Source: Maylandia zebra
Taxonomy: Eukaryota > Chordata > Actinopteri > Cichliformes > Cichlidae
Assembly: GCF_041146795.1 (NCBI RefSeq)
Contig: NC_135184.1
Span: forward strand, 10,406,967-10,470,966
Direction of reading: 5' to 3'
DNA length: 64,000 bases
Shown: one piece after another, positions 1-11,904 of the stretch
Position numbering within the stretch: position 1 is the stretch's first letter
How the letters are laid out: the number at the start of each line of letters is the position of its first letter
Position numbers and translations under genes: made by a program
The notes under the pieces: model-generated
Database searches by the model: none
The model's input: the letters and a program-made list of their open reading frames with translations, nothing else
Told to the model about the DNA's origin: nothing

Positions 1-2445
1 GTGGCAGCAGTTCCAGAAAGAGGAGTTTATGCTTCTTTTTCACAGGAACTTTACTCATCCTCATCGCTTTATGATGGAAAACTGAAACTAACATCACTTG
101 TTGAGATGTAATCTTGCTTTTGCTGTTTCGCAGCGCTGTTTAAAATCTCTATTACAATACCACCACTAAAAAAAAAATAGTGCACTGAAACTGTATACTA
201 CATCCACTGACTGAGAACACGGCGAACTGGCCTGTCAATGTATTATCATAAGGAGTCGTTAGACTTTGAGCTAATGTGAATTTCTTTAAGAGTTACGGTA
301 CTGCTGGTGAGCATAACGCCTCTGAGATGTCTCTCCATGCAGTGGCTGCTCAAGCTGCAGGACTTACCACCAGAATCACATACGTGTCTAACTATAGTAT
401 TACAGAGAATGGTCGCAATACCATGGCAGCAATACTCTAAGTAGCTCAATATTTTAAGATGAGCTTTTAACACAATGGGGCAGCTGTTTTAAAAACATTT
501 GTATATGATATCATAGTTTCAGTGTAAAACAGAATATGTCCTGTGTGTACAATGCACAAAAATAGGCACTGAGGTTTCCAAACCCTCAAACATGGGGATG
601 ATGTTCTGCTGTGCATTAAGACATAATTGTGAATACTGCTACATAATTATGTGCTGGGTAACACATCTATGCAGTGTCCAAAATGTACCAGCAGTTTGGG
701 GGGATGGTACTAGTTTAATGGTTTCATTAATTCTCTGTGTTCCTGAATAAATGCCCAGCATGCCAGTCAACCTTTTCCTCTGAACCGTTTATTTAAGAGG
801 CTTCATGTCAGAGCGCCGTGCAGGCGGGTCAGGACAAGCATTTCTTCAGAGGCACAGGTGCAGCACCATTGTGCTTGAACAACAAAGAGAGAGTGAGATC
901 ATTTCAACAGGCCCTTTTAGGACACAGAGGTGGGTCGAAGCTTTGCACTTTTTCCATTTGCCTCTTTTTTCCCAGTATTTTTGAACCCTCATAACGTCAA
1001 GAATAAAGACAATTTCAGGGCTGACACCTCATATTTAAGCTCTGTTATAAACTGCAACCAACTCAATTTTACACCCAATCCAAACGATCCAAACTCCAAA
1101 CCATCAATATCATGATATATGTCACAGTCACAGTTTCTGGAGAAAGCTACCAAAGCTGAATTCTGGGTAAACTTTCAAAGTCACACTTACAAATCAACAC
1201 GTGGGATATTTTGTGTCAGTCAGGTAAGCTGGCATGGTCACAGAGAAAAGAATTTACTTTGCTCAAGTACTTGCTTTATTCTGTGGCAGTGTGATGGGTC
1301 TCTTATCAACTGCTTCATATTTTGTAGAGCCACCTGCGAGCTAATTTTAGCCCAGCGATGGTGATGAGGCCAGTTGCTGGCGCTCAGAAAGGTTTTCTGC
1401 TGGTTTTGCAGTGCAGTGTTGAGCTTCTACTTTCTCCATTTCCTCCTGCCTCTGCCTCCTGTTGCTCTTTCTCTGCAGTCACGTTAGCATCACTCTTTAC
1501 CTCTCAGAGATAGTTATTGTCTTTTGTTACTTTCAGCTTAACTTTGAAGTTTATTTTGGCATGTGTCTTGTTTTAGTTTTGCTTCCTGTTCCTTTGTGAT
1601 TGTCTGCTCTGCCCTCATCACCTTCACCTGTGTCTAGCCACCACTCATCCCTCTGTGAATGCTGTCAACGCCCTCCTTTGTCAGCACTTCTTCAGTCTGT
1701 AGGTTTCTTTTTGTTTTTACAATAGCTTAACAACAGCTTTTTTTATTTATTTACCTGCTTCTGCATCATGAATTTGGAAGCTCCTCTCTAATGTGTTGCT
1801 GACAACAGAGAGCATGTAAATTGGACAAAGCCATCACTCAAAGGGGAATTTAACACGTTTGTTCCCGGTCATGTGGTGGAAAACATTTTATCACTGTCAA
1901 CTAGCTATGCAAAAAATTCAGGGGACTCCTAATATACAGTAGGCTACAGACCAACATCATGAGGCTTTGTTGAGATGGGTCTGGAACCTACGCTCAGATT
2001 TTAGATATCACCCTGGGTCAACACACCTGAATCAAATGATTAGTTCATTACCAGGTTTCTGGAGAACTTCAAGACATGTTGATGAGGTCATTTAGTCATT
2101 TAAATCAGTTATGTTGGATCAAGAACACATCTAAAACCTGCAGGAAACCGGCCCTTGAGGCCTGGAGTTCGACACCTGTGCTCTAGCCCCACCCCCACAA
2201 CCCTGAATTTAATAAGTTGATCAGATCTAGCTGACATTGAGTGAAAGGTGGGTTATGACCAGGTTAGATTGCCAGTCTATCACAGCGTAACACAGAGAGA
2301 CAACTGCAGCCTCACCTAAAGTGTAATTTACAATCAGACCTCAGCAGTTAATGCAATAATAGATTACTTTTAAATGCCAGTAATCTTAAGTAACATCATC
2401 CAATTCTGATTGGAGCTAATCAAAAGGAAATATGGCCTTTGATGA
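1..2445. other. Presumed ctsz intron 3, no exon seen
   Basis: I looked on the minus strand for later ctsz exons (the CGTCNEF region and the His and Asn active-site regions) and found none. Short open frames here lack splice sites or family motifs. About 1545-1720 is pyrimidine-rich and resembles the 18741-19372 repeat family in opposite orientation (low confidence). Confidence 0.5.
1972..2186. repeat. MITE-like interspersed repeat, degenerate
   Basis: It contains TTTTAGATATCACCCTGGGT on one side and ACATCTAAAACCTGCAGGAA followed by CCCTTGAGGCCTGGAGTTCG on the other. The ends are inverted with respect to each other around TTTTAGAT/ATCTAAAA. I recall this as a common fish fold-back repeat. The left end is worn and no clear target duplication is visible. 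Confidence 0.5.
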
Positions 2446-2474
2446 AAAACAAACAAACAAACAAACAAACAAAA
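2446..2474. repeat. (AAAC)n microsatellite
   Basis: About six AAAC units just inside the intron after ctsz exon 3. Confidence 0.9.
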
Positions 2475-2495
2475 TATAACTCAGTATTTCTTTAC

Positions 2496-2675
2496 TTTGG
2501 TTTTTGGCTTGGTAGTTGTTGCAGGTTTCATCAGGAATGCCACTTTCGTGCGCGTAGGCGTAGACTCTCAGGTGATCGCCTCCGTAACAGGAACCTGCCC
2601 TCCCGCAGTCTATCACGTTCTGCACGGAGAGGTACGCCGATGGCCACGCTCCTCCACGCTTGACGTTGATGCGGT
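2496..2675 (-). CDS. ctsz: ctsz coding exon 3
   Basis: 180 nt between acceptor GTCTAAG and donor CAAA|GTAAAG. It encodes [25 protein letters not shown] and [15 protein letters not shown], conserved cathepsin Z segments in the right order. Reading through the donor runs into AT-rich, (AAAC)n-derived codons, which marks the exon end. Confidence 0.92.
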
Positions 2676-5600
2676 CTTAGACAAAAAGAACGACACACAT
2701 TAGCAGGAGCCGGTGGATGCTTCTCCACTTACCACTAAATTTAGTCATTTTCATTTCACATGACAATATGCCCTCTAGCCGTATCGCTATTATCATTTTC
2801 CTCCATCCCGCTGTTGTCATGGTTACCAGCTAGCGCACTGGTGGCTCCCATGGCCCAGCAGGAGCCACAGTACTGGGGGATGTGTTGGTTCCTCGTGACG
2901 CTCACATAATTCTTCCCATCGATGTTCCTCCAGTCCCATGACGGAGGAAGCTTCAACACCTCTACATGCGGCCGGGCCTGCGTCCTAAACAAAGGGGAGT
3001 GATGAGCAGCTGTAATTATTGTTATTAAAGCGAGCACAGATGTTTTCACTTGTCTGACTAATATCATCCCCTCTCGGGAGTGTGTGGGTAGTGTAACTGC
3101 TGTGACTGACTGACATTTCCTGTGGGTGCTAATAGCCGGACAGGACATTTGCATGTCTGTGCGGTGATATCCGTCCCTGCTGAGCACAAAGTTCAGCAAG
3201 CATGTTATCTCACTTCAGATGATTTTGCACCAGTTGTCAAATTTTGTGCAATTACAGATAATCAGACGTGGCTTTGTATTATCCATCCATCCATCCATCC
3301 ATTCGCTTATCCTTTTCAGGGTCGCGGGGGGCGCTGGAGCCTATCCCAGCTGTCATAGGGCGAGAGGCGGGGTACACCCTGGACAGGTCGCCAGTCTGTC
3401 GCAGGGCTAACACATAGGGACAGACAACCATTCACGCTGACATTCACTCGCACATTCACACCTAGTGACAATTTAGATTAATCAATTAACCTATCCCCAC
3501 AAGCTGCATGTCTTTGGACGGTGGGAGGAAGCCGGAGTACCCGGAGAGAACCCACGCAAACACGGGGAGAACATGCAAACTCCACACAGAAAGACCCCGG
3601 CCTGATGTTGGAATTGAACTCAGGACCTTCTTGCTGTGCGGCAACAGTGCTAACCACCGTGCCACCGTGCTGCCCCTTTGTATTAATTTAATGGAATTTT
3701 ATGTTTTTTTGACCAAAAAAATGTTAGTTTGTTCCCTCTGCATATCAAGAAATGTATTTGAACTCTCAATGATACTTCTCAGTTTGCAATGTTGTGGGTT
3801 TTTTTTTTTTTTATCAAGCCCTGCTGTTTAATGGAGAACTTAATGGAAATGGGTATCTCACTGCTACTTTGTTTATTATAATAAAGCCTGTGGTGAAAAG
3901 TACTAAAGTGCAGTTTTAAGGTGCAATTTTAACTGTTTATACTGGCAAAGGAAGTATTGTACATCTCCTATTATGTCTCAAATTAAACCTTGACATAATA
4001 CTCTAGTAAAACAAGAAATTGGTAAAGAGTAAACGTTCTATTCATTTTTGCTTGCACACTCCCTAAAAATTTGCTTCTGTTTTTTTAATAACTATGTGAA
4101 GTTAATTAAGTTACCATTTTTTCCATGTAACGACACACAAAGCTCCACATTTATCAGCTACAGCAGTAAAGTAAATCTCTAAATGATGCAACAACATTGT
4201 AAGAAATGTCTCATAACATTTCCAATCATAAGATTTCAATTCTTCTTCTTCTGCTGCTGTCTTTAGGAGTCAGCACAGCAGATCACCGGCCTCTGTCTCA
4301 CCCTATCTGTAACACCCTCCTCTGTGGCACCAACCCTCTGTATGTCCTCCTTCACTACATTCATGAATCTTCTCTGCGGTCTTCTTGTCCACCTGCCTGG
4401 AAGATCCCTTTTCAACATCCTTTAAACAATTCATAACTCTTCTGCACACGTTCAAACCATCTCAGCCTTGTACTCATGTCTAATCCTGCCCATTCTGGTC
4501 ACTCACAGTGAAACTCATAACATTTTCCATTCCTCCACCTTGAGATTTTTTGACAGTGACATGTGAATTGTGTATGTATTTTAAATTAAAAATTAAACAC
4601 ATGCAATCTGTGTAGATTACAGGTGTCGGACTGATCATGTGAGGACCAAACAGGACTTAGTTACACTTTCCCATCTCCCTCATTAGGTAAAGATTGTTTC
4701 ACAGTCTTGTAATAGTCACTATTCTTTGCATGTGTGTATTCCCTTTTTCTGCTGTAACAACTCTTCAAACCTTTAGCCTTTGTTCACCTGCTGTTCTGCA
4801 TATTTGTAGTGATGAATCCTTCGATCATCTTTTTGAGGTTTCTTGTGAGCGTATGTTGAGTTAACCAGACACTGGTGGCCCAGTTTTAATTTCTGTGTGA
4901 TTTGGTAATAAAAAAACACAGAAACTGGAACACAGGCCACCCCTGTTATGATTTATGATTTAACTACATTTAACTACAAATAGTTTTATATTTTCTAATT
5001 AGCTTTTTTATGACTGGGTTCAGAGTGTTTGTTTCAGTGTTGCAGTCTTTATTATGTGGAGTGTATTTGTTAGAAGAATAAATCCATAATAGGAACCACA
5101 ACACTTTGTGGAAGCAGCCATTCAGACATCCTAGCTCTCGACACATTCACAGACGCCTCGTCAGGCAGGTTGTGCTGATAAATCCAACCAAATGAACAAA
5201 AAATACTAAATAATTTCCCCCCAAAAAACTACATTTAAAATGTTATGTTAGTTGTGAAATTTTTCCGAAGTCTACTCCTATTTCTACTTTAGTGACTAAA
5301 GTGGGTTTTTTTAAACATATACCTTTTAGTGTAGCTTTAGTGATAATATTGCTATATCTAAATATATAAGCTTAGTTTCAAGGAAAACCCTAGTACTGTA
5401 CACGTAAAACAATACACGTCATTGGGAGAAAACATATTTTTGAGATTGCACCAAAGTACTGAAGTACAGAAAAGTATCCCGGAACTCACTTTGATACTCA
5501 TGTTAATACGTTTTTATTTAATTAATACGTTAACGTTATATTACTACACTAAGGACACTAAGACGAGTAATTACCATATTATTAAGAGACGCTGCAGCCA

Positions 5601-5839
5601 ACTTTTAGGATAAGGAAGGCTGCCAGAGTTCCTATTTCTGAGCTAGTTTAGCTCCTCTCTGAGCTCACGTGAGTACCTGTGTGACTGCTGGAGGTCGAAA
5701 TCTTCACCTACCTGACAAAGTCCGGCCTGTGGTCTCTAATGGGTTTATAACACGGTTCGGTGAGAAGCCTGGAGGCGCTAAACTGCTGTGAAAAAGATGC
5801 TAAACAAAACAGCAGACATGCAAAATTTGTAGCCGCCAT
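2496..5839 (-). CDS. ctsz: Cathepsin Z (cathepsin X), coding exons 1-3 of a partial gene
   Basis: Lysosomal papain-family cysteine carboxypeptidase. Three exons joined in frame (5839-5712, 2984-2827, 2675-2496) give a signal peptide, a short propeptide with the family's CYKP motif (its Cys is known to bond the active-site Cys), then the mature enzyme start with SWDWRN, the cathepsin-X mini-loop NQHIPQ and the catalytic motif YCGSCW, followed by QNVIDCG and [13 protein letters not shown]. All splice sites are GT/AG and phases agree (2, 1, 1). The short propeptide and HIP loop separate it from cathepsins B, L and C. The exons with the catalytic His and Asn are not seen at 1-2480 and should lie left of the window. 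Intron 1 (2985-5711) holds a SINE and an RTE-like LINE piece. A Tc1 element lies just upstream of exon 1. Identification is confident. Confidence 0.93.
2827..2984 (-). CDS. ctsz: ctsz coding exon 2 (active-site cysteine)
   Basis: 158 nt between acceptor TTTGTTTAG and donor G|GTAACC. It encodes the propeptide end and mature N-terminus with [11 protein letters not shown], the diagnostic NQHIPQ insert and the nucleophile in CGSCW. It joins exon 1 through a split Arg codon and exon 3 through a split Asp codon. Confidence 0.93.
3282..3675 (-). mobile_element. tRNA-headed SINE with (GGAT)n tail
   Basis: Read on the minus strand, the element starts near 3675 with a tRNA-like head: an A-box-like TGGCACGGTGGTTAGC and a B-box-like GGTCCTGAGTTCAATTCC. 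A body common in fish genomes follows, and it ends in a (GGAT)n tail at 3282-3300. It is bracketed by a 10-bp direct repeat CTTTGTATTA (3272-3281 and 3676-3685), a convincing target-site duplication. It lies in ctsz intron 1. It is not a functional tRNA gene because the acceptor stem does not pair. Confidence 0.8.
4255..4560 (-). mobile_element. RTE-like LINE reverse-transcriptase C-terminal fragment, degenerate
   Basis: Minus-strand translation across 4350-4420 gives [20 protein letters not shown], matching the conserved C-terminal RMLxxxLPGRRxRGRPKRRFM segment found in fish RTE-type LINE proteins (recalled). The frame is broken outside that stretch and no ends are visible. It lies inside ctsz intron 1. 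Confidence 0.65.
5712..5839 (-). CDS. ctsz: ctsz coding exon 1 (signal peptide and propeptide)
   Basis: 128 nt from ATG (5839) to donor CAG|GTAGGT. It encodes [20 protein letters not shown] (a hydrophobic signal peptide), then residues up to [14 protein letters not shown]. The frame stays open upstream to another ATG at 5932, but that 31-residue extension is hydrophilic and would bury the signal peptide. The ATG at 5839 (context GCCGCCATG on the opposite strand; it directly precedes the hydrophobic run) is therefore chosen. Confidence 0.88.
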
Positions 5840-5946
5840 GTTGGCCCCGCCCCTTTCCTCTGACGCAGTGACGCGATCACAGACAGCCCCCTGTCGGCTC
5901 GAGAGAGCACTGTTCACTCCCTGTGAACACAATAGATGGATATATA

Positions 5947-6146
5947 CAGTGGGGCAAAAAAGTATTTAGTCAGCCACCGATTGTGCAAGTTCCCCCACTT
6001 AAAATGATGACAGAGGTCAGTAATTTGCACCAGAGGTACACTTCAACTGTGAGAGACAGAATGTGAAAAAAAAATCCATGAATCCACATGGTAGGATTTG
6101 TAAAGAATTTATTCCTAAATTAGGGTGGAAAATAAGTATTTGGTCA
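5947..6146. repeat. Left terminal inverted repeat of the Tc1 element
   Basis: Starts CAGTGGGGCAAAAAAG and ends at TATTTGGTCA. It is mirrored by 7351-7551 with only a few mismatches visible. Confidence 0.93.
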
Positions 6147-6311
6147 CCTCAAACAAGGAAAATCTCTGGCTCTCACAGACCTGTAACGTCTTCTGTAAGA
6201 AGCTTTTCTGTCCCCCACTCGTTACCTGTATGAATGGCACCTGTTTGAACTCATCATCTGTATAAAAGACACCTGTCCACAGCCTCAAACAGTCAGACTC
6301 CAAACTCCGCC

Positions 6312-7334
6312 ATGGCCAAGACCAAAGAGCTTTCGAAGGACACCAGGAAAAGTATTGTAGACCTGCACCAGACTGGGAAGAGTGAATCTACAATAGGCAA
6401 GCAGCTTGGTGTGAAAAAATCAACTGTGGGAGCAATCATCAGAAAATGGAAGACATACAAGACCACTGATAATCTCCCTCGATCTGGGGCTCCACGCAAG
6501 ATCTCATCCCGTGGGGTCAAAATGATCATGAGAACGGTGAGCAAAGATCCCAGAACCACACGGGGGGACCTGGTGAATGATCTGCAGAGAGCTGGGACCA
6601 AAGTAACAAAGGTCACCATCAGTAACACACTACAACGGCAGGGAATCAAATCCCGCAGTGCCAGACGTGTTCCGCTGCTGAAGCCAGTGCACGTCCAGGC
6701 CCGTCTGAAGTTTGCCAGAGAGCACATGGATGATACAGCAGAGGATTGGGAGAATGTCATGTGGTCAGATGAAACCAAAGTAGAACTTTTTGGTATAAAC
6801 TCAACTCGTCGTGTTTGGAGGAAGAAGAATACTGAGTTGCATCCCAAGAACACCATACCTACTGTGAAGCATGGGGGTGGAAACATCATGCTATGGGGCT
6901 GTTTTTCTGCCAAGGGGACAGGACGACTGATCCGTGTTAAGGACAGAATGAATGGGGCCATGTATCGTGAGATTTTGAGCCAGAACCTCCTTCCATCAGT
7001 GAGAACTTTGAAGATGAAACGAGGCTGGGTCTTCCAACATGACAATGATCCAAAACACACCGCCCGGGCAACAAAGGAGTGGCTCCGTAAGAAGCATTTG
7101 AAAGTCCTGGAGTGGCCTAGCCAGTCTCCAGACCCCAACCCCATAGAAAATCTGTGGCGGGAGTTGAAAGTCCGTGTTGCTCGGCGACAGCCGCAAAACA
7201 TCACTGCTCTCGAGAAGATCTGCATGGAGGAATGGGCCAAAATACCAGCTACTGTGTGTGCAAACCTGGTAAAGACCTATAGTAAACGTTTGACCTCTGT
7301 TATTGCCAACAAAGGTTATGTTACAAAGTATTGA
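6312..7334 (+). CDS. Tc1-family transposase, full length
   Basis: 340 residues, the usual Sleeping Beauty-like length. The N-terminal paired-like helix-turn-helix DNA-binding region (about 1-110) begins [25 protein letters not shown]-like linker (PRSGAPRK, about 56-63) follows. The catalytic domain carries the DD34E triad: D153 in WSDET, D244 in HDNDPKH and E279 in PIENLW. No stop or frameshift is present. Position 275 is Pro in [11 protein letters not shown], where the family usually has Leu; this might reduce activity. Expression would come from within the element. It is distinct from the two decayed Tc1 families elsewhere in the window. Confidence 0.95.
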   Translation: MAKTKELSKDTRKSIVDLHQTGKSESTIGKQLGVKKSTVGAIIRKWKTYKTTDNLPRSGAPRKISSRGVKMIMRTVSKDPRTTRGDLVNDLQRAGTKVTKVTISNTLQRQGIKSRSARRVPLLKPVHVQARLKFAREHMDDTAEDWENVMWSDETKVELFGINSTRRVWRKKNTELHPKNTIPTVKHGGGNIMLWGCFSAKGTGRLIRVKDRMNGAMYREILSQNLLPSVRTLKMKRGWVFQHDNDPKHTARATKEWLRKKHLKVLEWPSQSPDPNPIENLWRELKVRVARRQPQNITALEKICMEEWAKIPATVCANLVKTYSKRLTSVIANKGYVTKY

Positions 7335-7350
7335 GTTGTATTTTTGTTAT

Positions 7351-7551
7351 TGACCAAATACTTATTTTCCACCCTGATTTACGAATAAATTCTTTACAAA
7401 TCCTACCATGTGGATTCATGGATTTTTTTTTTCACATTCTGTCTCTCACAGTTGAAGTGTACCTCTGGTGCAAATTACTGACCTCTGTCATCATTTTAGG
7501 TGGGGGAACTTGCACAATCGGTGGCTGACTAAATACTTTTTTGCCCCACTG
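7351..7551. repeat. Right terminal inverted repeat of the Tc1 element
   Basis: Starts TGACCAAATACTTA and ends TTTTTTGCCCCACTG. It is the reverse complement of the left repeat. Confidence 0.93.
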
Positions 7552-9104
7552 TACATATAATATATATACATATACACATACACATATAATATATATATAC
7601 ACATATAATATAAAAATGTACATATATTGTGTCATTGTTGCATTTTAGAAGACATGTTTGTGTAACTGACTTTTAACTGTATGGTTATCAGTCAGTTCTT
7701 TTCTTAAGACATGTGACAACACACTGAAGCAGGCTTTTAAGTGGATCACTACCTAACAAAAATCACAAATGACTGCTCTCTTTTCAGGCAATAACAATAA
7801 ACCAACAAGCATTTCTGCAGTGGCATAATTAGCATCATTAAGCTATTATAGGGACCTGTTCTGTTCATTTCAGCACCACTTCTTTATTCTTTGACACCAC
7901 AGAGTAGCTTGTTTTAACAGTTCACTACTCTTTTTCAGGTTAAAGTGAGCCTTGGGTGCAGTCCTCTTAATCTGTCCTCCATCAAAAACAAAGCTGCTCT
8001 CCCTTCTTCTGATAGATTTCCAGCAGAAGTCTAAATCAAACTCAACAGTATAACAGAAAATAAAGGCAACAATAATGGGTTTAATACTGTTAATTTTTAT
8101 ACTATAATAAATAGAACCAAGTATTGGGGGACAGTGTGGATTTTTTATGATCAACTGGAAACTTTTAAATAACACACTCAGCTCCCACTTACACTTACAT
8201 TACACCTAATGGAGTGCAGAGGACTGGTTGGGGAATATGAACCTCTTAACAAACATATTATGCTACAGGATGATGCTGAAATTCAGTGATGTCTCATTCT
8301 GTGAGATGTCAGCAGTTGTTTGCACGTGATTAAAGAATATATGTGCATTAGGCCATAATTCAGTCAAGAATTCAGTCTGTTTGCTGCATGATCCATTTTC
8401 GGCTCACGTGATAGGTGCTCAGGCTAACTTGCAGTGTTAAAAGTAGGAGATGGGCTCTAGAAATGAGTTACATAATTGCTGTTGGGTCCCAACCAAGGTT
8501 GGACTGATATAAAGGCAAACATCAAAGAGGGAAATCAGATTGGGAATATGCTTTCACATCTCTGTTTACAGAGCGGTTCCCTGCTACATGATTTAGGTTA
8601 CATTTTCTGCTTTAATTTCATTTCTGGATGATGTGTTCCCTGATGTTTTATTTATTATCCAAATATTTGATTGAAAAAAGATAGAAGTGCACATTGACAG
8701 AATGACATATACAATGTTCCCGTAATTGACACCAATCTGTCCAAAGTGTTGCGCGTCACTGCTGTCACAGAGCCCCATCTTGATTCTAAATCTAAAAACT
8801 CTTAAGAAAATGGAGGGATGGATGATGATGCTCATGGCAGCCATGGAGACCGATAGGTCCTCCCTGTTTTTAAATACTGAAGAGTTAATGTCTTTAGCCC
8901 TATAACTTCTAACTTTTTGTCTGCTTAAAGTTATATGTCCTGGTACAAAACGTTAAATGGTTAAATGATATTACTCGTGATTATCAGGCAAGAATGACAA
9001 AAGGTGGAAAAAGAAAATTTCTTGGTGTTTCCTCAACACTGTGAAAAAATTCTCAACTATTTTGTTTATAAGACTGTAGAGCAAACATCTCATCTCCTTC
9101 CTCC

Positions 9105-9740
9105 TTCAGTATTTTTCAGAGGAAGATGTGATTCTTAAGGTGTTCCAGTCTGGCTTTAAACCACTTCACAGCACAGAATCTGCTCTTTTAAGGTTTTTTA
9201 AGGATCTTTTATTACCTGGTGACTCTGGAGACTCAGTTATTTTAATGCTTTTAGATCTTACAGCAGTTTGCCAGCCATCAACAGTTTCAGAGTAATTTAG
9301 ATCGTAGGCCTACTTGTCAGAGAGAAGTTTTAGGGACAGTTTTGGAGGCTCAACAGCTCCCTCTGGACCGCTCCTACGTGGAGTTCCGCAAGGTTCTGTT
9401 CTGGGGCCATTTTCTTTTGTATTCACTCCCTCTAACATCAATTATGAAAAGATATAGCATCTCCTTCCACTTCTGTGCTGATTATTCCCAGATCTAGCTG
9501 TGGGTTTGACAGGAAACAATGGCAGCTTGTTATTAGAATGTTACAGCAACATCAAAACCTGGATGACCATAATATCTTTAAAAATCAGTGAGAGCAAGAT
9601 TGAGGTCAAGATACTCAGACCCATGAGTTCAAGTGGAGCTCTAATATTAGACACGGAGTCACTAGATCCTTACATTAAGCCCTTTGTAAATAATCTTGGC
9701 ATGAAAATGAAAATTGTGCCTTAAAATTGGATTACCAGAT
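9105..9740 (+). mobile_element. CR1/Rex1-like LINE reverse-transcriptase fragment, degenerate
   Basis: Broken frames encode FQSGFKPLHSTESALL, then LLLPGDSGDSVILMLLDLTA, GVPQGSVLGP and CADYSQI, where the reverse-transcriptase catalytic YADD box has decayed. Order and spacing fit the RT domain of a CR1-superfamily LINE common in fish. Several frameshifts and stops are present. It is absent from the matching part of copy B, so it inserted after the duplication or was lost from B. Confidence 0.75.
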
Positions 9741-11557
9741 TCATTCTGTTTATCCAGCTAATTCATGTTTTCAATTTAAGGTTGCGGGACTGTAGCATTC
9801 ACAGGGTGAGAAGCAGGGTCCCCCTTGGAAGTTTGCCAGTTTGTTACAGATGTGGATGTAAATTTCACATTCTGTCAGTTAAACTGCTTTTCTACTGCAG
9901 ACACCTAGGCTTCACTTTAAATACTTTAACATAAATTATTCCTAAAAATAATGTGTTAGCTGGCGAGCCAGACTACGCTGTATTTTGGACCCAACTTGTC
10001 CAACATCAGTAGTTGTCCAATTGCTTCTGTTGTCACATACAGTAAAACTTACAGCTGTTTCGAGGGAAGCTGAGAACATTACTTTTTTGAATCCGATTGT
10101 AAACTTTGTTTAATTATAAATCCTAGAAAAAGGAAGAGAAAACTTTTTTATGTTTCTTCCTTCTTAGCAGCTGGATTTCAGTCACCAGGAAGTTTATTGA
10201 CAACATTAAAATATGAACAAAATCCATATTGGAGTTACCATTCCTGAAGAGACTATCCACAGCTACCACAGAAATATGGTAAAAAGCCCACTTAAGCTGA
10301 GCCACCTTTAAAGTGCCTGCAAAGTGCCTTCGTGTAAATATTGAACTTGTTCACAGTTTGGATTTCACATATTGAAGCAATCTGGACTTTAATCTTATTT
10401 CCCTTTGTCTTGTCTTCTTGGCAAATGGTGCTATAAACTGGCAGTGGGGAATCTCCAGTGAAATCAAAAGATATGAGGATTTAGATGGATTTCCTCGTGA
10501 ATATTTTTTTACTGTGTGGGATTTCTATGTAATTACATTTTAGAAAAGGTAATTGACTCTCTGTTTATCCACGCAATTCTCTATTTTCACACACATCCTT
10601 CTGAAATACTGAGCTAAATTGTATTGTTTTTGGATGTAAAATAGTTGCATTTGACCACTTTCATTTCATTTCCCTCATTTTGAAGACACAAAGTCAACAT
10701 AAATACAAATTTGCTGACAGTTTCTGAACATTTAAACAGGAGACGTGGACAGCTGAAAACTGTCTTGAAATAAAGGACTCTAGTGATTGTATAGTGTTTC
10801 ACATACTTCTGGCTTTATGTTTATGTATCCCAAAGCTTTCCCCTTAAAATGAACCCCTATACAATGCAATTTTGTCATATTTTACATTCAGACATTCATT
10901 GATGCCCCATCAGTCGGGGCCTTTGGTTTGAAAACAACAGCAACATTCTGTAATTGGCAAAACATTAATACACTGGGGTAAAAAATTCTAGTAGCAAAAC
11001 ATCAGCTGAAGAAGATTTGCCATCTGTGTCATCCTTTTCCCTCATCTGACGTTGAGTTGCAATTTTGAGTTGGACAACTTTAAAACTATTGGATGCATAA
11101 AACTGCCATAAAACTTTTAAACAGCAGTTTTTGGTTCCCAGAGGATGAACTAGTCCCTTTAATTTTACTTTGTAACACAAATGATTTAGTGTCAAGTTAC
11201 TTGAAACTACTGGATGGATCAAATCCTGCTGATGTTAATGTCTCTCTTAAGCTAAATTATATTACCAAAACAACATTTTATTATAAGACTAACATTTGCC
11301 ATTATAAGTTTTACTGTATACACTGCAAACTACATACAAAACTAAGATAGTGAATATGATAAACATTACAGCTGCTAAGCATTATATTCAAAGCATCAGC
11401 ATGTTGAAGTGCAGCTTTGTAGAATTATTGGAATGGCTGGAAGTGTTTCATTTTTAGTCTAGCTGAAGAGAATTATCTCACATTCACTGCCTTTAAGCTA
11501 AATGGTGCCAATTTAGAGGTCTCAAAAGCTCAGGGCTCCTGTGTAAGGCAACAGAAC

Positions 11558-11904
11558 AATCTTGACCTAAAAATTGAGGTGAGTGACTCAAGAACAACTT
11601 GACCCAGAGCGCCACAGCGTAAAACTGTTGAATCCATTTTAACCAAGAGTTTATCAATAAGTCGCTCTCAAGAATCCGGTAAATAATGGATCAAAGACAA
11701 ATGTTGCTTAAGATTCACATCCATCTGAGGGATTAGATCAGCAGGACCAGACTTCAAACGGCAGAAAGAAATCAAGGGATCGCTGACATGTTTTGAGGTT
11801 GGTTATTGATTGTTGCTGGCTGCAGCTTAGGGGCATCGTGGGTCACTGTCTGCAGACCTTCCAGCCACTCTGGATCTCCAGTGAAAAGTGGAGCTTCTGG
11901 GCAG
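11558..11904. promoter_or_regulatory. Candidate conserved non-coding element, upstream of dead piezo2 copy
   Basis: Matches 47026-47374 with about 11 differences by eye in 347 bp, well above the flanking duplicated DNA. There is no coding signal. It lies about 4.8 kb upstream of the copy A start codon (3.1 kb in copy B). A regulatory role is inferred only from similarity. Confidence 0.5.

Larger units (their letters stand above)
5947..7551 (+). mobile_element. Full-length Tc1/mariner transposon, IR/DR type
   Basis: A 1605-bp element flanked by TA (5945-5946 and 7552-7553). Terminal inverted repeats are about 200 bp (5947-6146 and 7351-7551) and nearly identical by eye. Each contains two related direct repeats: an outer GGCAAAAAAGTATTTAGTCA and an inner GGAAAATAAGTATTTGGTCA, the IR/DR layout known from Sleeping Beauty-like elements. 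It carries one uninterrupted transposase gene. Near-identical ends and an open frame suggest recent insertion. It ends about 108 bp upstream of the ctsz start codon and is followed by an AT-rich TATA/CATA tract (7553-7625). Confidence 0.95.

Noticed and set aside
3615..3675. tRNA gene at the SINE head
   Set aside because: A and B boxes are present but the acceptor stem does not pair and it continues into a SINE body with tail and target duplication.
5840..5932. Longer ctsz start at 5932
   Set aside because: The in-frame extension is polar and would place about 31 residues before the signal peptide; ATG 5839 directly precedes the hydrophobic core.
6293..7240. 315-codon minus-strand ORF
   Set aside because: Antisense shadow of the Tc1 transposase; no family motifs.
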